This document shows positions 33,018-42,169 of a DNA stretch of 42,989 bases, in pieces (the stretch's first letter is position 1; every line of letters begins with the position of its first letter). The DNA is from an uncultured Pelagibacteraceae bacterium (GTDB taxonomy: Bacteria; Pseudomonadota; Alphaproteobacteria; Pelagibacterales; Pelagibacteraceae). Location of the stretch: NCBI GenBank assembly GCA_902523615.1, contig CABYZW010000008.1, positions 1 through 42,989 of the forward strand, in the 5' to 3' direction. The notes under the pieces were generated by a model that was given only the letters and a program-made list of their open reading frames with translations, ran no database searches and had not been told where the DNA came from. The position numbers and the translations under genes are program-made.

Positions 33018-34103
33018 ATGACAACATTAAGATTTAAAAAAATTAATATAGATCCATACGTACCAGGAAAGTCTAGCATTACAAAAATACAAAAAGTAGT
33101 TAAGCTTTCAGCTAACGAGTCTGCATTGGGAGTAAGTTCACGAGCTAAAAAAATTATATCAAATAAAAATTTTAATTTTTCTGTATACCCCGATGGAAAA
33201 TCACAAAAATTGATAAAACAATTATCAAAAAAATTTAATTGTGAAAAAGATAAGATTATATGTGGTGCAGGCTCTGATGAAGTTATTCAAATGTTATGTC
33301 AACTATTTTTAAATCAAAAAAATGAAGTAATAGTTCCGCAGTTTAGTTTTCTGATGTATAGAATTTATGCGAAAATTGCTGGTGCAAAAGTTGTATTTGC
33401 TAAAGAAATAAATTTTAAAATATCAATTAACGAAATACTAAGAAAAGTTACAAAAAATACAAAAATTGTTTTTTTGGCTAACCCTAATAATCCAACAGGA
33501 ACTTATCTTAATAAATTTGAACTAATTACATTAAGAAAAAAATTAAGAAAAAATATATTACTTGTTGTAGATGATGCTTATGCAGAATATATGCAAAATA
33601 GAGATTATAAGTCTGGCTTAGACTTATTTAGAAAAAAAAAAAATGTTTTTATTTTAAGAACATTTTCAAAAATTTATGGTCTAGCATCTTTAAGGGTTGG
33701 ATGGGGTTATGGAGATAAAAAAATAATTAGTGCTTTAAACTTAATTAAGCCACCATTTAATATTAATGAGGTTGCACAACTTGCGGCAGTAGAGTCTCTT
33801 AAGGATAAAAAATTTGTAACTCGCTCGGTTCAACATAATGCTATTTACGCATCGAAAATGAAAAATTTTTTAAATAAATATAATATTGGATCGAATGAAA
33901 TTTCTGCAAATTTTTTATTACTAGATTTTAGCAAATGTAAAGTTCAAGCTAAATATTTCTATAAAAAACTTAAAATGAAGGGAATAATTTTAAGATCTAC
34001 TGAATATGGCTATAAAATAAAAAATATGTTGAGATTAACTATAGGATCAAGAATTGATTGTTTAAAGTTTATGCGTGCAGTAGAAAGTATTTTCAAAAAA
34101 TGA
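33018..34103 (+). CDS. hisC: Histidinol-phosphate / aromatic aminotransferase
   Basis: A 361-residue PLP-dependent class I/II aminotransferase. KLSANESALGVS is the HisC-type N-terminal motif, NPNNPTGTY binds the cofactor region, DDAYAEY follows, and Lys218 in RTFSKIYGLASLRVGWG is the PLP lysine. It catalyses the histidinol-phosphate step of histidine synthesis. Pairing with a prephenate dehydrogenase, whose start overlaps its stop, suggests it also or mainly transaminates prephenate or phenylpyruvates, as known for second HisC copies in alphaproteobacteria. An A12 run (33632-33643) lies within the gene. Confidence 0.92.
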   Translation: MTTLRFKKINIDPYVPGKSSITKIQKVVKLSANESALGVSSRAKKIISNKNFNFSVYPDGKSQKLIKQLSKKFNCEKDKIICGAGSDEVIQMLCQLFLNQKNEVIVPQFSFLMYRIYAKIAGAKVVFAKEINFKISINEILRKVTKNTKIVFLANPNNPTGTYLNKFELITLRKKLRKNILLVVDDAYAEYMQNRDYKSGLDLFRKKKNVFILRTFSKIYGLASLRVGWGYGDKKIISALNLIKPPFNINEVAQLAAVESLKDKKFVTRSVQHNAIYASKMKNFLNKYNIGSNEISANFLLLDFSKCKVQAKYFYKKLKMKGIILRSTEYGYKIKNMLRLTIGSRIDCLKFMRAVESIFKK

Positions 34104-34996
34104 AAAATATATTTATTATTGGATGTGGAATGCTTGGCTCTTCTTTATTAAGAAGAATTTACATAAAAAAGCTTGCTAAGAAAATATTTATTTATGAAAA
34201 ATCAAAAAAAAATATTAAAAAAATTAGAAAACTTAAATTACCTGGTGTGATAGTTGAGAGACCGCAAGAAGCAGTAAGCCAATCAGAACTAATTATTATT
34301 TGTGCTCCGATGAATGAGTATAAAAAAATAATTTTGAATATTAATAAGAGTTTAACATCAAAACATATTATAACAGATATAGGTTCATCAAAACTTAAGT
34401 CGATTGAGATAATAAAAAAGAATCTAAAAAAAAATATTTCTTGGATACCAAGTCATCCAATTGCGGGATCAGAAGTTAGCGGCCCTGAAAATGGTAAGCA
34501 ATCTTTATTTGAGAATAAGTGGTGTGTTTTGATTAAAAATAACAGATCTAATATCAAACATCTTAAATTTCTAAGTTCTTTTTGGAGGAAAATGGGCTCT
34601 AAAATTGTAATTATGAGTGCAGAAAAGCATGATAAAATTTTTTCAATAACAAGTCATTTACCTCATTTAATAGCCTATAACTTAGTAAAGTCTGCTCAGG
34701 ATTTTGAAAAAAAACAGAAATTCAATTTGTTAAAATATAGCGCAGGAGGTTTGAGAGATTTTTCTAGGATAGCAGCTTCAAATGAAATTATGTGGAGAGA
34801 TATCTTTTTTGATAATAAGAGCAATGTAATTAAAGCTATTAACTTATTTACTAAAAATTTAAATGCTTTTAAAAATGATATTTACTCAAAAAATAATAAA
34901 TCAATTTTGAAAAAATTAATTCAAACTAAAAAAGTTAGATCAAAAATTATTAAACTTAAACTAGATGTTAATAAACCAGATTTTGGTCGAAACTAA
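34100..34996 (+). CDS. tyrC: Prephenate/arogenate dehydrogenase
   Basis: A 298-residue NAD(P)-dependent enzyme of tyrosine synthesis. The start is the ATG overlapping the hisC TGA (ATGA), which puts the Rossmann motif IIGCGMLGSSLLRR at the N-terminus. An ATG 42 bases upstream lies inside hisC and adds no domain. HPIAGSEVSGPENG and ITSHLPHLIAYNL are family motifs, and SAGGLRDFSRIAAS closes the dehydrogenase domain. Whether it prefers prephenate or arogenate is not visible. Its 3' end overlaps the convergent peptidase gene by four bases. Confidence 0.9.
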   Translation: MKNIFIIGCGMLGSSLLRRIYIKKLAKKIFIYEKSKKNIKKIRKLKLPGVIVERPQEAVSQSELIIICAPMNEYKKIILNINKSLTSKHIITDIGSSKLKSIEIIKKNLKKNISWIPSHPIAGSEVSGPENGKQSLFENKWCVLIKNNRSNIKHLKFLSSFWRKMGSKIVIMSAEKHDKIFSITSHLPHLIAYNLVKSAQDFEKKQKFNLLKYSAGGLRDFSRIAASNEIMWRDIFFDNKSNVIKAINLFTKNLNAFKNDIYSKNNKSILKKLIQTKKVRSKIIKLKLDVNKPDFGRN

Positions 34997-35745
34997 AATT
35001 TTTTAATATTACTAATTTTTTTTACCGACAAATTCGCAGTTTTTTGTATGATTCTTAAAGCATAACTAATTGGCATTATAATTACTTTTTTTCTTGGACC
35101 GTATGCGTGAATTAATTTTGAATTATTTATACAAACTCCTACATGACCCTCCCAGAATATAATATCACCTTTAGATATTTTACCATTAAATTTTTTTTTA
35201 CAAAATTTTATTTGATCTTTGGTGTCTCTTGGAAAAAAAATTCTGTTATAGTAAAAATACATTTGAATCAATGCTGAACAGTCGATACCCAATGCAGTTT
35301 TTCCACCCCATAAATATTTACTTTTTAAAAATAGTTTAAAGATTTTAATAAAGTTCTTTTCGTAATGATAGATTTTTTTAACATCTTTTTTTTTAATCCA
35401 TTTATTTTTTTCAAATTCAAAATATTTATTATTAAATTTATTGATTGAAATTCCTGATCCAAAAAAAAGAAAACTTTTTGTAGGTAAAAATTTATTATCT
35501 ATCTTTCTAAATATCCTTGATTTTAATTTATTTATTTTATATTGGGGTTTAAAATTTTGATTATATTTACCTTGCTTTATAAATCCTACATAGTTATCAT
35601 AGATTGTTTTAATTTTAAGCCAGCCTTTTCTTTTATAAATAATTTTAAAATTTTCTCCATATAAAATTTGTGAGGCAACCTCTGAATTAGGTGATGGCTT
35701 TGAATTTATATTTCCTACAGGTAATTTAAAAAAATTATTTTTCAC
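34993..35745 (-). CDS. NlpC/P60 family cell-wall peptidase with SH3-like domain
   Basis: A 250-residue cysteine peptidase. An SH3b-like region (about residues 10-60, ASQILYGENFKIIYKRKGW) precedes an NlpC/P60 domain with Cys156 in GIDCSALIQMYF, the His in EGHVGVCINN and a further His in KLIHAYGP. This layout resembles gamma-D-glutamyl-diamino acid endopeptidases (YkfC or dipeptidyl-peptidase VI type) that cut peptidoglycan peptides. There is no signal peptide, so it probably acts in the cytoplasm on recycled muropeptides. This fits its overlap by 11 bases with the ampG-like gene upstream. Confidence 0.87.
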   Translation of the reverse strand: MKNNFFKLPVGNINSKPSPNSEVASQILYGENFKIIYKRKGWLKIKTIYDNYVGFIKQGKYNQNFKPQYKINKLKSRIFRKIDNKFLPTKSFLFFGSGISINKFNNKYFEFEKNKWIKKKDVKKIYHYEKNFIKIFKLFLKSKYLWGGKTALGIDCSALIQMYFYYNRIFFPRDTKDQIKFCKKKFNGKISKGDIIFWEGHVGVCINNSKLIHAYGPRKKVIIMPISYALRIIQKTANLSVKKISNIKKF

Positions 35746-37111
35746 TTAGTTTTAGTTTTTTTTTCATTATCCATAAAATTATAAGAGATGGTATTACCAT
35801 TAAAGCTGTTAAAATAAAAAAAATTCCCCAATCACCATTTAACCAATCCACTAGCGCGCCAGAGGAAGACGCTAGAGTAGTTCGTCCAGCAGTGCCAATT
35901 GATGCTAACAGTGCATATTGAGTGGCAGTATAAGCTCTATCTACCAATAGAGATATAAAAGCTACAAAGGCGACTGTCGCAAATGCTGCTGCCATATCAT
36001 CGAAAATTACAGCAATAGCAAAAAGAATTTCAGATTTATCACTCCATGCTAATAAACTAAATAGAAGATTGGTGCTTGCCATGACGACTCCTGCTAAAAA
36101 CATTGCTTTAAGAACACCTGATCTAATAACAAATAGTCCACCTAGAAGGGTAAAAATCACAGTAGTAACCCATCCTAAAGTTTTTGAATAGATTGCAATA
36201 TCAGTTTTACTAAATCCAATTTCTTTGTAAAAAATTATGGACATTCGACCTAAAAATGCTTCACCAACTTTAAATAAAAAAATAAAGCCTAAAATACCAA
36301 TAGCAATTGCAAAACCATTTCTTTTAAAAAAACTGATTATTGGTCCACCAATTGTACCACCAATCCAAGATACTATTTTAATAAAAATGTTATCTTTTTC
36401 AAATTTACTTGAAATAAGTTTATCAGCCTCTTTATGTATATTTTGTTTTTCAGATGATACTGTTTCATTAACAAACAATAGTCCAATGTTCATAAAAATA
36501 ATTAGCACTCCTAGGATTAAAAATGTAAGTTGCCAATAATTTTCAAATCCTAAATTTTGCAAATAATCTGCAGAAAATAATGATAGTACTCCACCTAATT
36601 TATATCCACTCCACCATCCAACAACAGCCATTGCTGCACCAGCTGCCATTGATTTTCCCTCATACTCCCCAATTTGCTCAATCCTCAAAGCATCAACAGT
36701 GATATCCTGGGTAGCTGAGGCTATTGCAATAATCAATCCAATCAAAATTACCAAGGCTAGATTCTCAGTAGGATTTATGATGCTCCATAAAAAAAGTGAG
36801 ATTAAAATTAATATTTGCATTAAAACAATCCAAGCTCTCCTATGCCCAATTTTTTTGGTTAAAAAAGGTATTCTAATTCTGTCAACTAAAGGAGCCCATA
36901 AATAATTAAAAGCATAAACTCCAAAAATTAATCCAGCCCAACCAATAGTTGATCTACTTAATCCATCTTCTTTGAGCCATAAACTTAAACTGCTTCCAAT
37001 TAAAACCCAAGGAAAACCAGAAATAGCACCTAGTAATAAAATTTTAAGCATCCTTTTGTCTAAATAAATTGAAAACATTTCTGGAAAAGTTTGTTTTTTA
37101 ATTTCTAACAT
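35735..37111 (-). CDS. ampG: AmpG-like muropeptide transporter (MFS)
   Basis: A 458-residue inner-membrane transporter of the major facilitator superfamily with about 12-14 hydrophobic segments. LGAISGFPWVLIGSSLSLWL, GLIIAIASATQDITVDALRI and the TQYALLASIGTAGRTTLASSS-like C-terminal region (from about residue 400) are AmpG features. It imports anhydro-muropeptides for cell-wall recycling. The start at 37111 is supported by GGAGGA six bases upstream; a longer frame from 37156 would overlap trkH. Gene order trkH-ampG-peptidase suggests one transcript. Confidence 0.87.
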   Translation of the reverse strand: MLEIKKQTFPEMFSIYLDKRMLKILLLGAISGFPWVLIGSSLSLWLKEDGLSRSTIGWAGLIFGVYAFNYLWAPLVDRIRIPFLTKKIGHRRAWIVLMQILILISLFLWSIINPTENLALVILIGLIIAIASATQDITVDALRIEQIGEYEGKSMAAGAAMAVVGWWSGYKLGGVLSLFSADYLQNLGFENYWQLTFLILGVLIIFMNIGLLFVNETVSSEKQNIHKEADKLISSKFEKDNIFIKIVSWIGGTIGGPIISFFKRNGFAIAIGILGFIFLFKVGEAFLGRMSIIFYKEIGFSKTDIAIYSKTLGWVTTVIFTLLGGLFVIRSGVLKAMFLAGVVMASTNLLFSLLAWSDKSEILFAIAVIFDDMAAAFATVAFVAFISLLVDRAYTATQYALLASIGTAGRTTLASSSGALVDWLNGDWGIFFILTALMVIPSLIILWIMKKKLKLSEK

Positions 37112-37112
37112 T

Positions 37113-38552
37113 TTAATTCCTCCAGAATGAAGGTAAGAATAAAACCAATATTGCAAACAATTCTAATCTTCCTAAGATCATTCCTATAGACAATATCCAT
37201 TTTGATATATTGGGTAATGACGAAAAATTACCATTAGGCCCAATAGTAGATCCCAATCCTGGACCTACATTAGAAATAGATGTGGCAGCCCCTGATATTG
37301 AAGTGATAAAATCTAATCCAGTTAATGATAGCAACGCAGTAATTATAAAAAAAATGACTAAATACATGTAAATAAATGAGATTATTGATGCAATAAATTT
37401 ATTATCAACAGGATTTTGATTGTATTTTAAAATAAAAATTCCTTTTGGATAAATTATTTTTTTAAGTTGGTTTAATACAAATGAATAAAGAATTTGGATT
37501 CTAAATATTTTTATACCACAAGTTGTTGATCCTGCGCAACCTCCTATAAACATCAATCCTAAAAATATAATAAGAGGGAATCCTCCCCAACTATCAAATT
37601 GAGCGTTCACATACCCTGTGCCAGTCAAAATTGAAATCACATTAAAAAAGATAGCTCTTAAATTAAGTTGAGTTGTGCTATTTAAGATTAAATATAGAGA
37701 CAAAAAAATAATACTAAAAAGTATAATTTTTAAAAAAGTCCTAATTTGAATATCAGAAAAAAATATTCTATTGTTTCCACTTAAAAATTTTATATAAACT
37801 ATAAAAGGAAAACTCCCTAAAATTATAAAAATCATAGCTGAAATTTCTATAGAAATACTATCAAAAAAACCTATAGATTCATTATAATTAGAGAATCCTC
37901 CAGTAGCAATTGTTGTCATAGAATGTGTTAAACTATCAAAAATATTCATGCCTAAGATTTTGTAAGAAGCAGCACATAAAACAGTAAGGCCAGTATAAAT
38001 ATAAATTAGTCTAATTGCGATTTCTGTGGATTTTGGAAGAATTTTCTCAGATGAGCTATTATTTGAAATTTTAAAAAGTTGCATACCACCGACGTTCATT
38101 ATCGGCATCAATGTAATTGCCATTATGATAACGCCAATTCCTCCTAACCATTGGAGTATAGCTCGCCAAAATAAAATTCCTTTTGGCATATCTTCTAAAT
38201 TTGAAATTATAGTAGATCCTGTTGTTGTGATACCAGACATGCTTTCAAAAAAAGCATTTGTTAAAGAAAAATTAATACTAGAAAACACAAAAGGCAGAGA
38301 GCCAAAAACAGCTATACTTAGCCAAGACAACGAAGTTAATAAAAAAGCTTGTTGTAAGCTCAATTTTTTATCGTGGTCCAAATTAGATAAAAAAAACAGA
38401 GAACCAAAAATTATAGTTACAATTGAAGCTCCAAAAAATGAGGAGTCAACTTCCTTATAAAAAAATTGCACAATTATTGGTATCAACATAAAAATTCCTA
38501 GAATTATCTGAAGAATTCCAAGTGTAAAAAAAACTGTTTTATAATTAGTCAT
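37113..38552 (-). CDS. trkH: Potassium uptake protein TrkH
   Basis: A 479-residue integral membrane subunit of a Trk-type K+ transporter. The four pore-loop signatures are in order: SGITTTGSTI, TIATGGFSNYN, SILTGTGYVN and SISNVGPGLG. QWLGGIGVIIMAITLMP is a TrkH/KtrB block. The regulatory NAD-binding partner TrkA is not in the window. It is divergent from lysS, with an 86-base gap between the two starts and one base before ampG. Confidence 0.95.
   Translation of the reverse strand: MTNYKTVFFTLGILQIILGIFMLIPIIVQFFYKEVDSSFFGASIVTIIFGSLFFLSNLDHDKKLSLQQAFLLTSLSWLSIAVFGSLPFVFSSINFSLTNAFFESMSGITTTGSTIISNLEDMPKGILFWRAILQWLGGIGVIIMAITLMPIMNVGGMQLFKISNNSSSEKILPKSTEIAIRLIYIYTGLTVLCAASYKILGMNIFDSLTHSMTTIATGGFSNYNESIGFFDSISIEISAMIFIILGSFPFIVYIKFLSGNNRIFFSDIQIRTFLKIILFSIIFLSLYLILNSTTQLNLRAIFFNVISILTGTGYVNAQFDSWGGFPLIIFLGLMFIGGCAGSTTCGIKIFRIQILYSFVLNQLKKIIYPKGIFILKYNQNPVDNKFIASIISFIYMYLVIFFIITALLSLTGLDFITSISGAATSISNVGPGLGSTIGPNGNFSSLPNISKWILSIGMILGRLELFAILVLFLPSFWRN
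37118..37123 (-). promoter_or_regulatory. Ribosome binding site of ampG
   Basis: GGAGGA on the minus strand, six bases before the ATG at 37111. One of the few strong Shine-Dalgarno sites in the window; it lies inside the end of trkH and decides the ampG start. Confidence 0.75.
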
Positions 38553-38638
38553 TTTGAAAGAACATTATTTTATGGTAAATAAATTTCAACTCTATAAGAA
38601 TTAGTTAAATCGTCAATTTTAGATTTTTGGAATTATTC

Positions 38639-40201
38639 ATGATTAAAAAAGAGAATTTAGATAAAACGAGTGCCTGGCCCTTTGTTGAAGCAAAAAAAAT
38701 TCTTCGAGAGAGAAAATCGTATATCGAAAAAAAAGGTAAAATAACCCTTCAGACTGGCTATGGCCCTAGTGGTTTACCTCATATAGGAACTTTTGGCGAA
38801 GTAGCTAGAACTTCAATGATGGAAAACGCCTTAAATATATTATCAGATTTTCCTACAGAAATTATCACATTTTCAGATGACATGGATGGTTTAAGAAAAG
38901 TTCCTGAGAATATTCTACAAAAAGAATTACTAGAAAAAAATTTGCACAAACCTCTCACTCAAGTTCCAGACCCTTTCGGTAAATTTAAAAGCTTTGGAGA
39001 ACACAATAATGAGATGCTTAAAACTTTTTTAGATAGTTTTAATTTTAAATATAATTTCAAAAGTTCGACATCTTTGTATAAGTCGGGTTTTTTTAATTCT
39101 GCGTTGCAAATTATATTAGAAAACTATGAAGGTATAATGAATATAATTTTACCAACCTTAGGTAAAGAAAGACAAAAAACTTATAGTCCATTTTTACCGA
39201 TTTGTCCTCAAACAGGTCATGTTTTAGAAATTCCTGTTAAAAAAATAGATAAAAATAATTCAAGGATTATTTTTGATAACGGTGATACTGAGCTAGAAAA
39301 AAGTATTTTAGATGGAAATTGCAAGTTACAATGGAAAGTAGACTGGGCAATGAGATGGTATGCTCTAGATATTGATTTTGAGATGTATGGAAAAGATCTA
39401 ATTGAAAGTGCAATTTTATCATCAAAAATTATTAAATTAATAGGAAAGCAAAATCCTACTGGTTTTGCTTATGAATTATTTTTAGATGAGAAGGGTGAAA
39501 AAATTTCAAAATCAAAGGGAAATGGTATCACTATTGATCAGTGGCTTGAATATGCGTCTCCAGAAAGCCTATCACTTTATATGTACCAAAATCCCAAAAG
39601 GGCGAAAAAACTTTATAAAGAAATAGTTCCAAAAGCCGTGGATGAATATTTAGACTTTATTGAAAAAGCCAAAACTCAAAATGAATTACAGTTATTGATG
39701 AACCCAGTTTGGCATGTTCACAATAGCAAAATACCAAAAGAAAATACAATTATGTCATTTTCGATGTTACTCAATTTAGTAGAGACAAGTAATGCAAGTG
39801 ATAAAAAACTTTTATGGAAATTTGTTAAAAAATATAAAACTGATATTTCAGAAAAAGATCATCCTATATTTGATAGGTTGGTTGGATATGCAATTAAATA
39901 TTTTAATGATGTGATCAAATTGCAAAAAAAATATAAAAAACCAAATAATAGTGAAAAATTAGCATTAGAGGCCTTGGTAAAAACTTTAGATAAGTGCAAC
40001 GATCAAATGACTCCAGAGGATATTCAAACTTTAATTTACTCAACAGGAAAAGAGAATGGTTATTCTGAGAACCTCAGAGATTGGTTCAAATTGATTTATG
40101 AAGTTGTATTTGGCGACGAAAATGGTCCTCGAATGGGTTTCTTTATAAGTTTTTTTGGTGTCAAAGAAACAAAAGATCTTATATTAAATAAAATTAAATA
40201 A
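38639..40201 (+). CDS. lysS: Lysyl-tRNA synthetase, class I
   Basis: A 520-residue class I LysRS (archaeal/alphaproteobacterial type), unrelated in fold to the class II enzyme of E. coli. The HIGH-like motif is in GPSGLPHIGTFGE and the KMSKS-like motif is EKISKSKGN; TFSDDMDGLRKVPEN and DWAMRWYALDIDFEMYGKD are family blocks. I start at the ATG at 38639, with GGA nine bases upstream, rather than a TTG four codons earlier. The pyrD ATG begins at the last base of its stop. Confidence 0.95.
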   Translation: MIKKENLDKTSAWPFVEAKKILRERKSYIEKKGKITLQTGYGPSGLPHIGTFGEVARTSMMENALNILSDFPTEIITFSDDMDGLRKVPENILQKELLEKNLHKPLTQVPDPFGKFKSFGEHNNEMLKTFLDSFNFKYNFKSSTSLYKSGFFNSALQIILENYEGIMNIILPTLGKERQKTYSPFLPICPQTGHVLEIPVKKIDKNNSRIIFDNGDTELEKSILDGNCKLQWKVDWAMRWYALDIDFEMYGKDLIESAILSSKIIKLIGKQNPTGFAYELFLDEKGEKISKSKGNGITIDQWLEYASPESLSLYMYQNPKRAKKLYKEIVPKAVDEYLDFIEKAKTQNELQLLMNPVWHVHNSKIPKENTIMSFSMLLNLVETSNASDKKLLWKFVKKYKTDISEKDHPIFDRLVGYAIKYFNDVIKLQKKYKKPNNSEKLALEALVKTLDKCNDQMTPEDIQTLIYSTGKENGYSENLRDWFKLIYEVVFGDENGPRMGFFISFFGVKETKDLILNKIK

Positions 40202-41244
40202 TGTTTTCAAATTTAAGATCTCTAATTTTTAAACTTGATCCCGAGATAGCCCATAATTTGGCAATAAAATCGCTTAAGTTTAATTTTATTCCTAATGTTT
40301 TAGAGGATGATAAAAATAACCCATTATTTAAAACAAAACTGTTTAATAAAAATTTAGAAAATCCAATTGGTATGGCGGCAGGATTCGATAAAAATGCTGA
40401 AGTATATAATTCTCTATTTAAATTAGGTTTTGGCTTTGTTGAAGTTGGGACTATTACACCTCTTAAGCAGTATGGAAATCCCAAACCAAGAGTATTCAGA
40501 TTAGTTGAAGATGAAGCTTTAATAAACAGGCTTGGATTTAATAACCTTGGCTCTAAAAATGTTTTAGATAGGATAAAATCTAATAAACAAATTGGTTTAC
40601 TTGGAATCAATATAGGACCAAATAAAGACACAGACGATAGGCTTAGAGATTATTTAGATTGTTTTAAGACTTTTGAAAGTGTGGCTGATTATATTACGAT
40701 CAATATATCTTCTCCAAATACAGAAGATCTAAGAAGTTTCCATGATCAATCAAAATTAAATAAATTACTTGAAAGTATAAATAAAAATAAAAAAAATTTA
40801 AGTTCAAAAATTCCAATAGCAGTTAAGATATCACCAGATATAGACGAAAAAGAAATAAAAAAAATTACAGAAGTTCTTTTAACTAACAATATTGAAGCAA
40901 TTATTATTTCCAATACATCAGACACTTCTAGAGAGAATTTAAACAATATTCTGAAACATCAAAAAGGGGGCCTATCTGGAAAACCAATTGAGGAAAAGTC
41001 TACAAAATTGATAAATAAATTTTATAAAGTTTTGAATGGAAGAGTTAAAATAATTGGTTGTGGAGGAGTAGACTCAGGCAAGAGTGCTTATGAAAAGTTT
41101 TTAGCTGGTGCAAATTATGTTCAACTTTACACTGGCATGGTCTTTAGGGGTCCCAATATAGTCAATATGATAAAAAAAGAGCTTAAAGAATTATTAATAA
41201 ATGACGGTGTTAAAAATTATGAAGAAATAATAGGAAAAAAATAG
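40201..41244 (+). CDS. pyrD: Dihydroorotate dehydrogenase, class 2 (quinone)
   Basis: A 347-residue FMN enzyme of pyrimidine synthesis. The N-terminal helices (FSNLRSLIFKLDPEIAHNLA) that attach class 2 enzymes to the membrane and take quinone are present. NPIGMAAGFDKNAE, VEVGTITPLKQYGNPKPR, NISSPNTEDLR with the catalytic Ser, and GGLSGKPI are family blocks. It feeds electrons to the same quinone pool as complex II. Coupled to lysS by a one-base overlap. Confidence 0.96.
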   Translation: MFSNLRSLIFKLDPEIAHNLAIKSLKFNFIPNVLEDDKNNPLFKTKLFNKNLENPIGMAAGFDKNAEVYNSLFKLGFGFVEVGTITPLKQYGNPKPRVFRLVEDEALINRLGFNNLGSKNVLDRIKSNKQIGLLGINIGPNKDTDDRLRDYLDCFKTFESVADYITINISSPNTEDLRSFHDQSKLNKLLESINKNKKNLSSKIPIAVKISPDIDEKEIKKITEVLLTNNIEAIIISNTSDTSRENLNNILKHQKGGLSGKPIEEKSTKLINKFYKVLNGRVKIIGCGGVDSGKSAYEKFLAGANYVQLYTGMVFRGPNIVNMIKKELKELLINDGVKNYEEIIGKK

Positions 41245-41304
41245 TTAATGAAATCTTATAAACTTGACTGGATCATTATCTAACCTTATATAGACAATAT
41301 TATT

Positions 41305-41619
41305 ATGTCAAAAAAATGCGAACTTACCGGAAAAAATCCAATGAAAGGTCATAATGTCAGTCACGCTAACAACAAGACTAAAAGAAGATTCTTGCCTAAT
41401 TTAAAAAAAGTAAAATTTACAAGTGAACTTTTAAAAAGAAGTTTAAAATTAACAGTGAGTAATGCCGGTGTCAGATCTGTCGATAAAAAAGGTAGTTTTG
41501 ATGAGTTTTTAAAAAATGTAAAAAATAAAAATCTATCTCCTAGGTTAAAGAAATTAAAAAAAACTGTGCTTATTAAATCTCCGTTTCAAAAAAAAATAGT
41601 TCAATCTAAAAACGCTTAA
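41305..41619 (+). CDS. rpmB: 50S ribosomal protein L28
   Basis: A 104-residue bL28: [21 protein letters not shown]-terminus and [15 protein letters not shown]. It is longer than the ~78-residue E. coli protein because of a lysine-rich C-terminal extension, as in other alphaproteobacteria. A 60-base gap precedes it. Its last base is shared with the ATG of the next gene. Confidence 0.95.
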   Translation: MSKKCELTGKNPMKGHNVSHANNKTKRRFLPNLKKVKFTSELLKRSLKLTVSNAGVRSVDKKGSFDEFLKNVKNKNLSPRLKKLKKTVLIKSPFQKKIVQSKNA

Positions 41620-42167
41620 TGAGTAAATTATTTCTTTTACTCTCATTGGTTATGGGAGTGGTTGTTTTGGCTTCTAATTATTTAGTCCAATTTCCAATTA
41701 AATATTATGGTTTAGAAGAATTATTAACTTATGGAGCATTTAGCTATCCTATCGCTTTTTTAATTACTGACCTTGCCAATAGATCTTATGGTAAAGTAAT
41801 AGCAAGACAAATTGTTTATATTGGTTTTGTAATAGGTATTAGTTTTACGCTTTTATTTTCAACAAATTTTGGGGACTTAATTTCAGTAAGAATTGCCATT
41901 GGTTCTGGAACAGCATTTTTAGTTGCTCAATTAATTGATGTTCAAATTTTTGACAAATTAAGAAGGAAAAAATGGTTTGTTGCGCCCTTGACATCATCTT
42001 TTATTGGTTCAGCGGTAGATACATTTTTATTTTTCTCTATTTCTTTTTATGCAACAGGTGTACCTTGGGTAACGTTGTCTCTAGGCGACTTAGCAGTTAA
42101 GATATTTGTAGCATTAATAATGCTAATTCCTTTTAGAATGCTTTTAGGTACTTTAAAACCAGCTTAG
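41619..42167 (+). CDS. yhhQ: Queuosine precursor transporter (VUT/YhhQ family)
   Basis: A 182-residue inner-membrane protein with about six hydrophobic segments. AFSYPIAFLITDLANRSYGK is the VUT/YhhQ signature and DVQIFDKLRRKKWFVAPL a second conserved block. The family imports preQ0/preQ1 for queuosine tRNA modification. It is coupled to rpmB by a one-base overlap, which puts two translation-related genes together. The convergent agmatine deiminase ends two bases beyond its stop. Confidence 0.88.
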   Translation: MSKLFLLLSLVMGVVVLASNYLVQFPIKYYGLEELLTYGAFSYPIAFLITDLANRSYGKVIARQIVYIGFVIGISFTLLFSTNFGDLISVRIAIGSGTAFLVAQLIDVQIFDKLRRKKWFVAPLTSSFIGSAVDTFLFFSISFYATGVPWVTLSLGDLAVKIFVALIMLIPFRMLLGTLKPA

Positions 42168-42169
42168 TA

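Noticed and set aside
38553..38638. Promoters in the lysS/trkH divergent gap
   Set aside because: Only weak matches with poor spacing (such as TTGACG toward trkH) are visible; both genes need a promoter here but I cannot place them.
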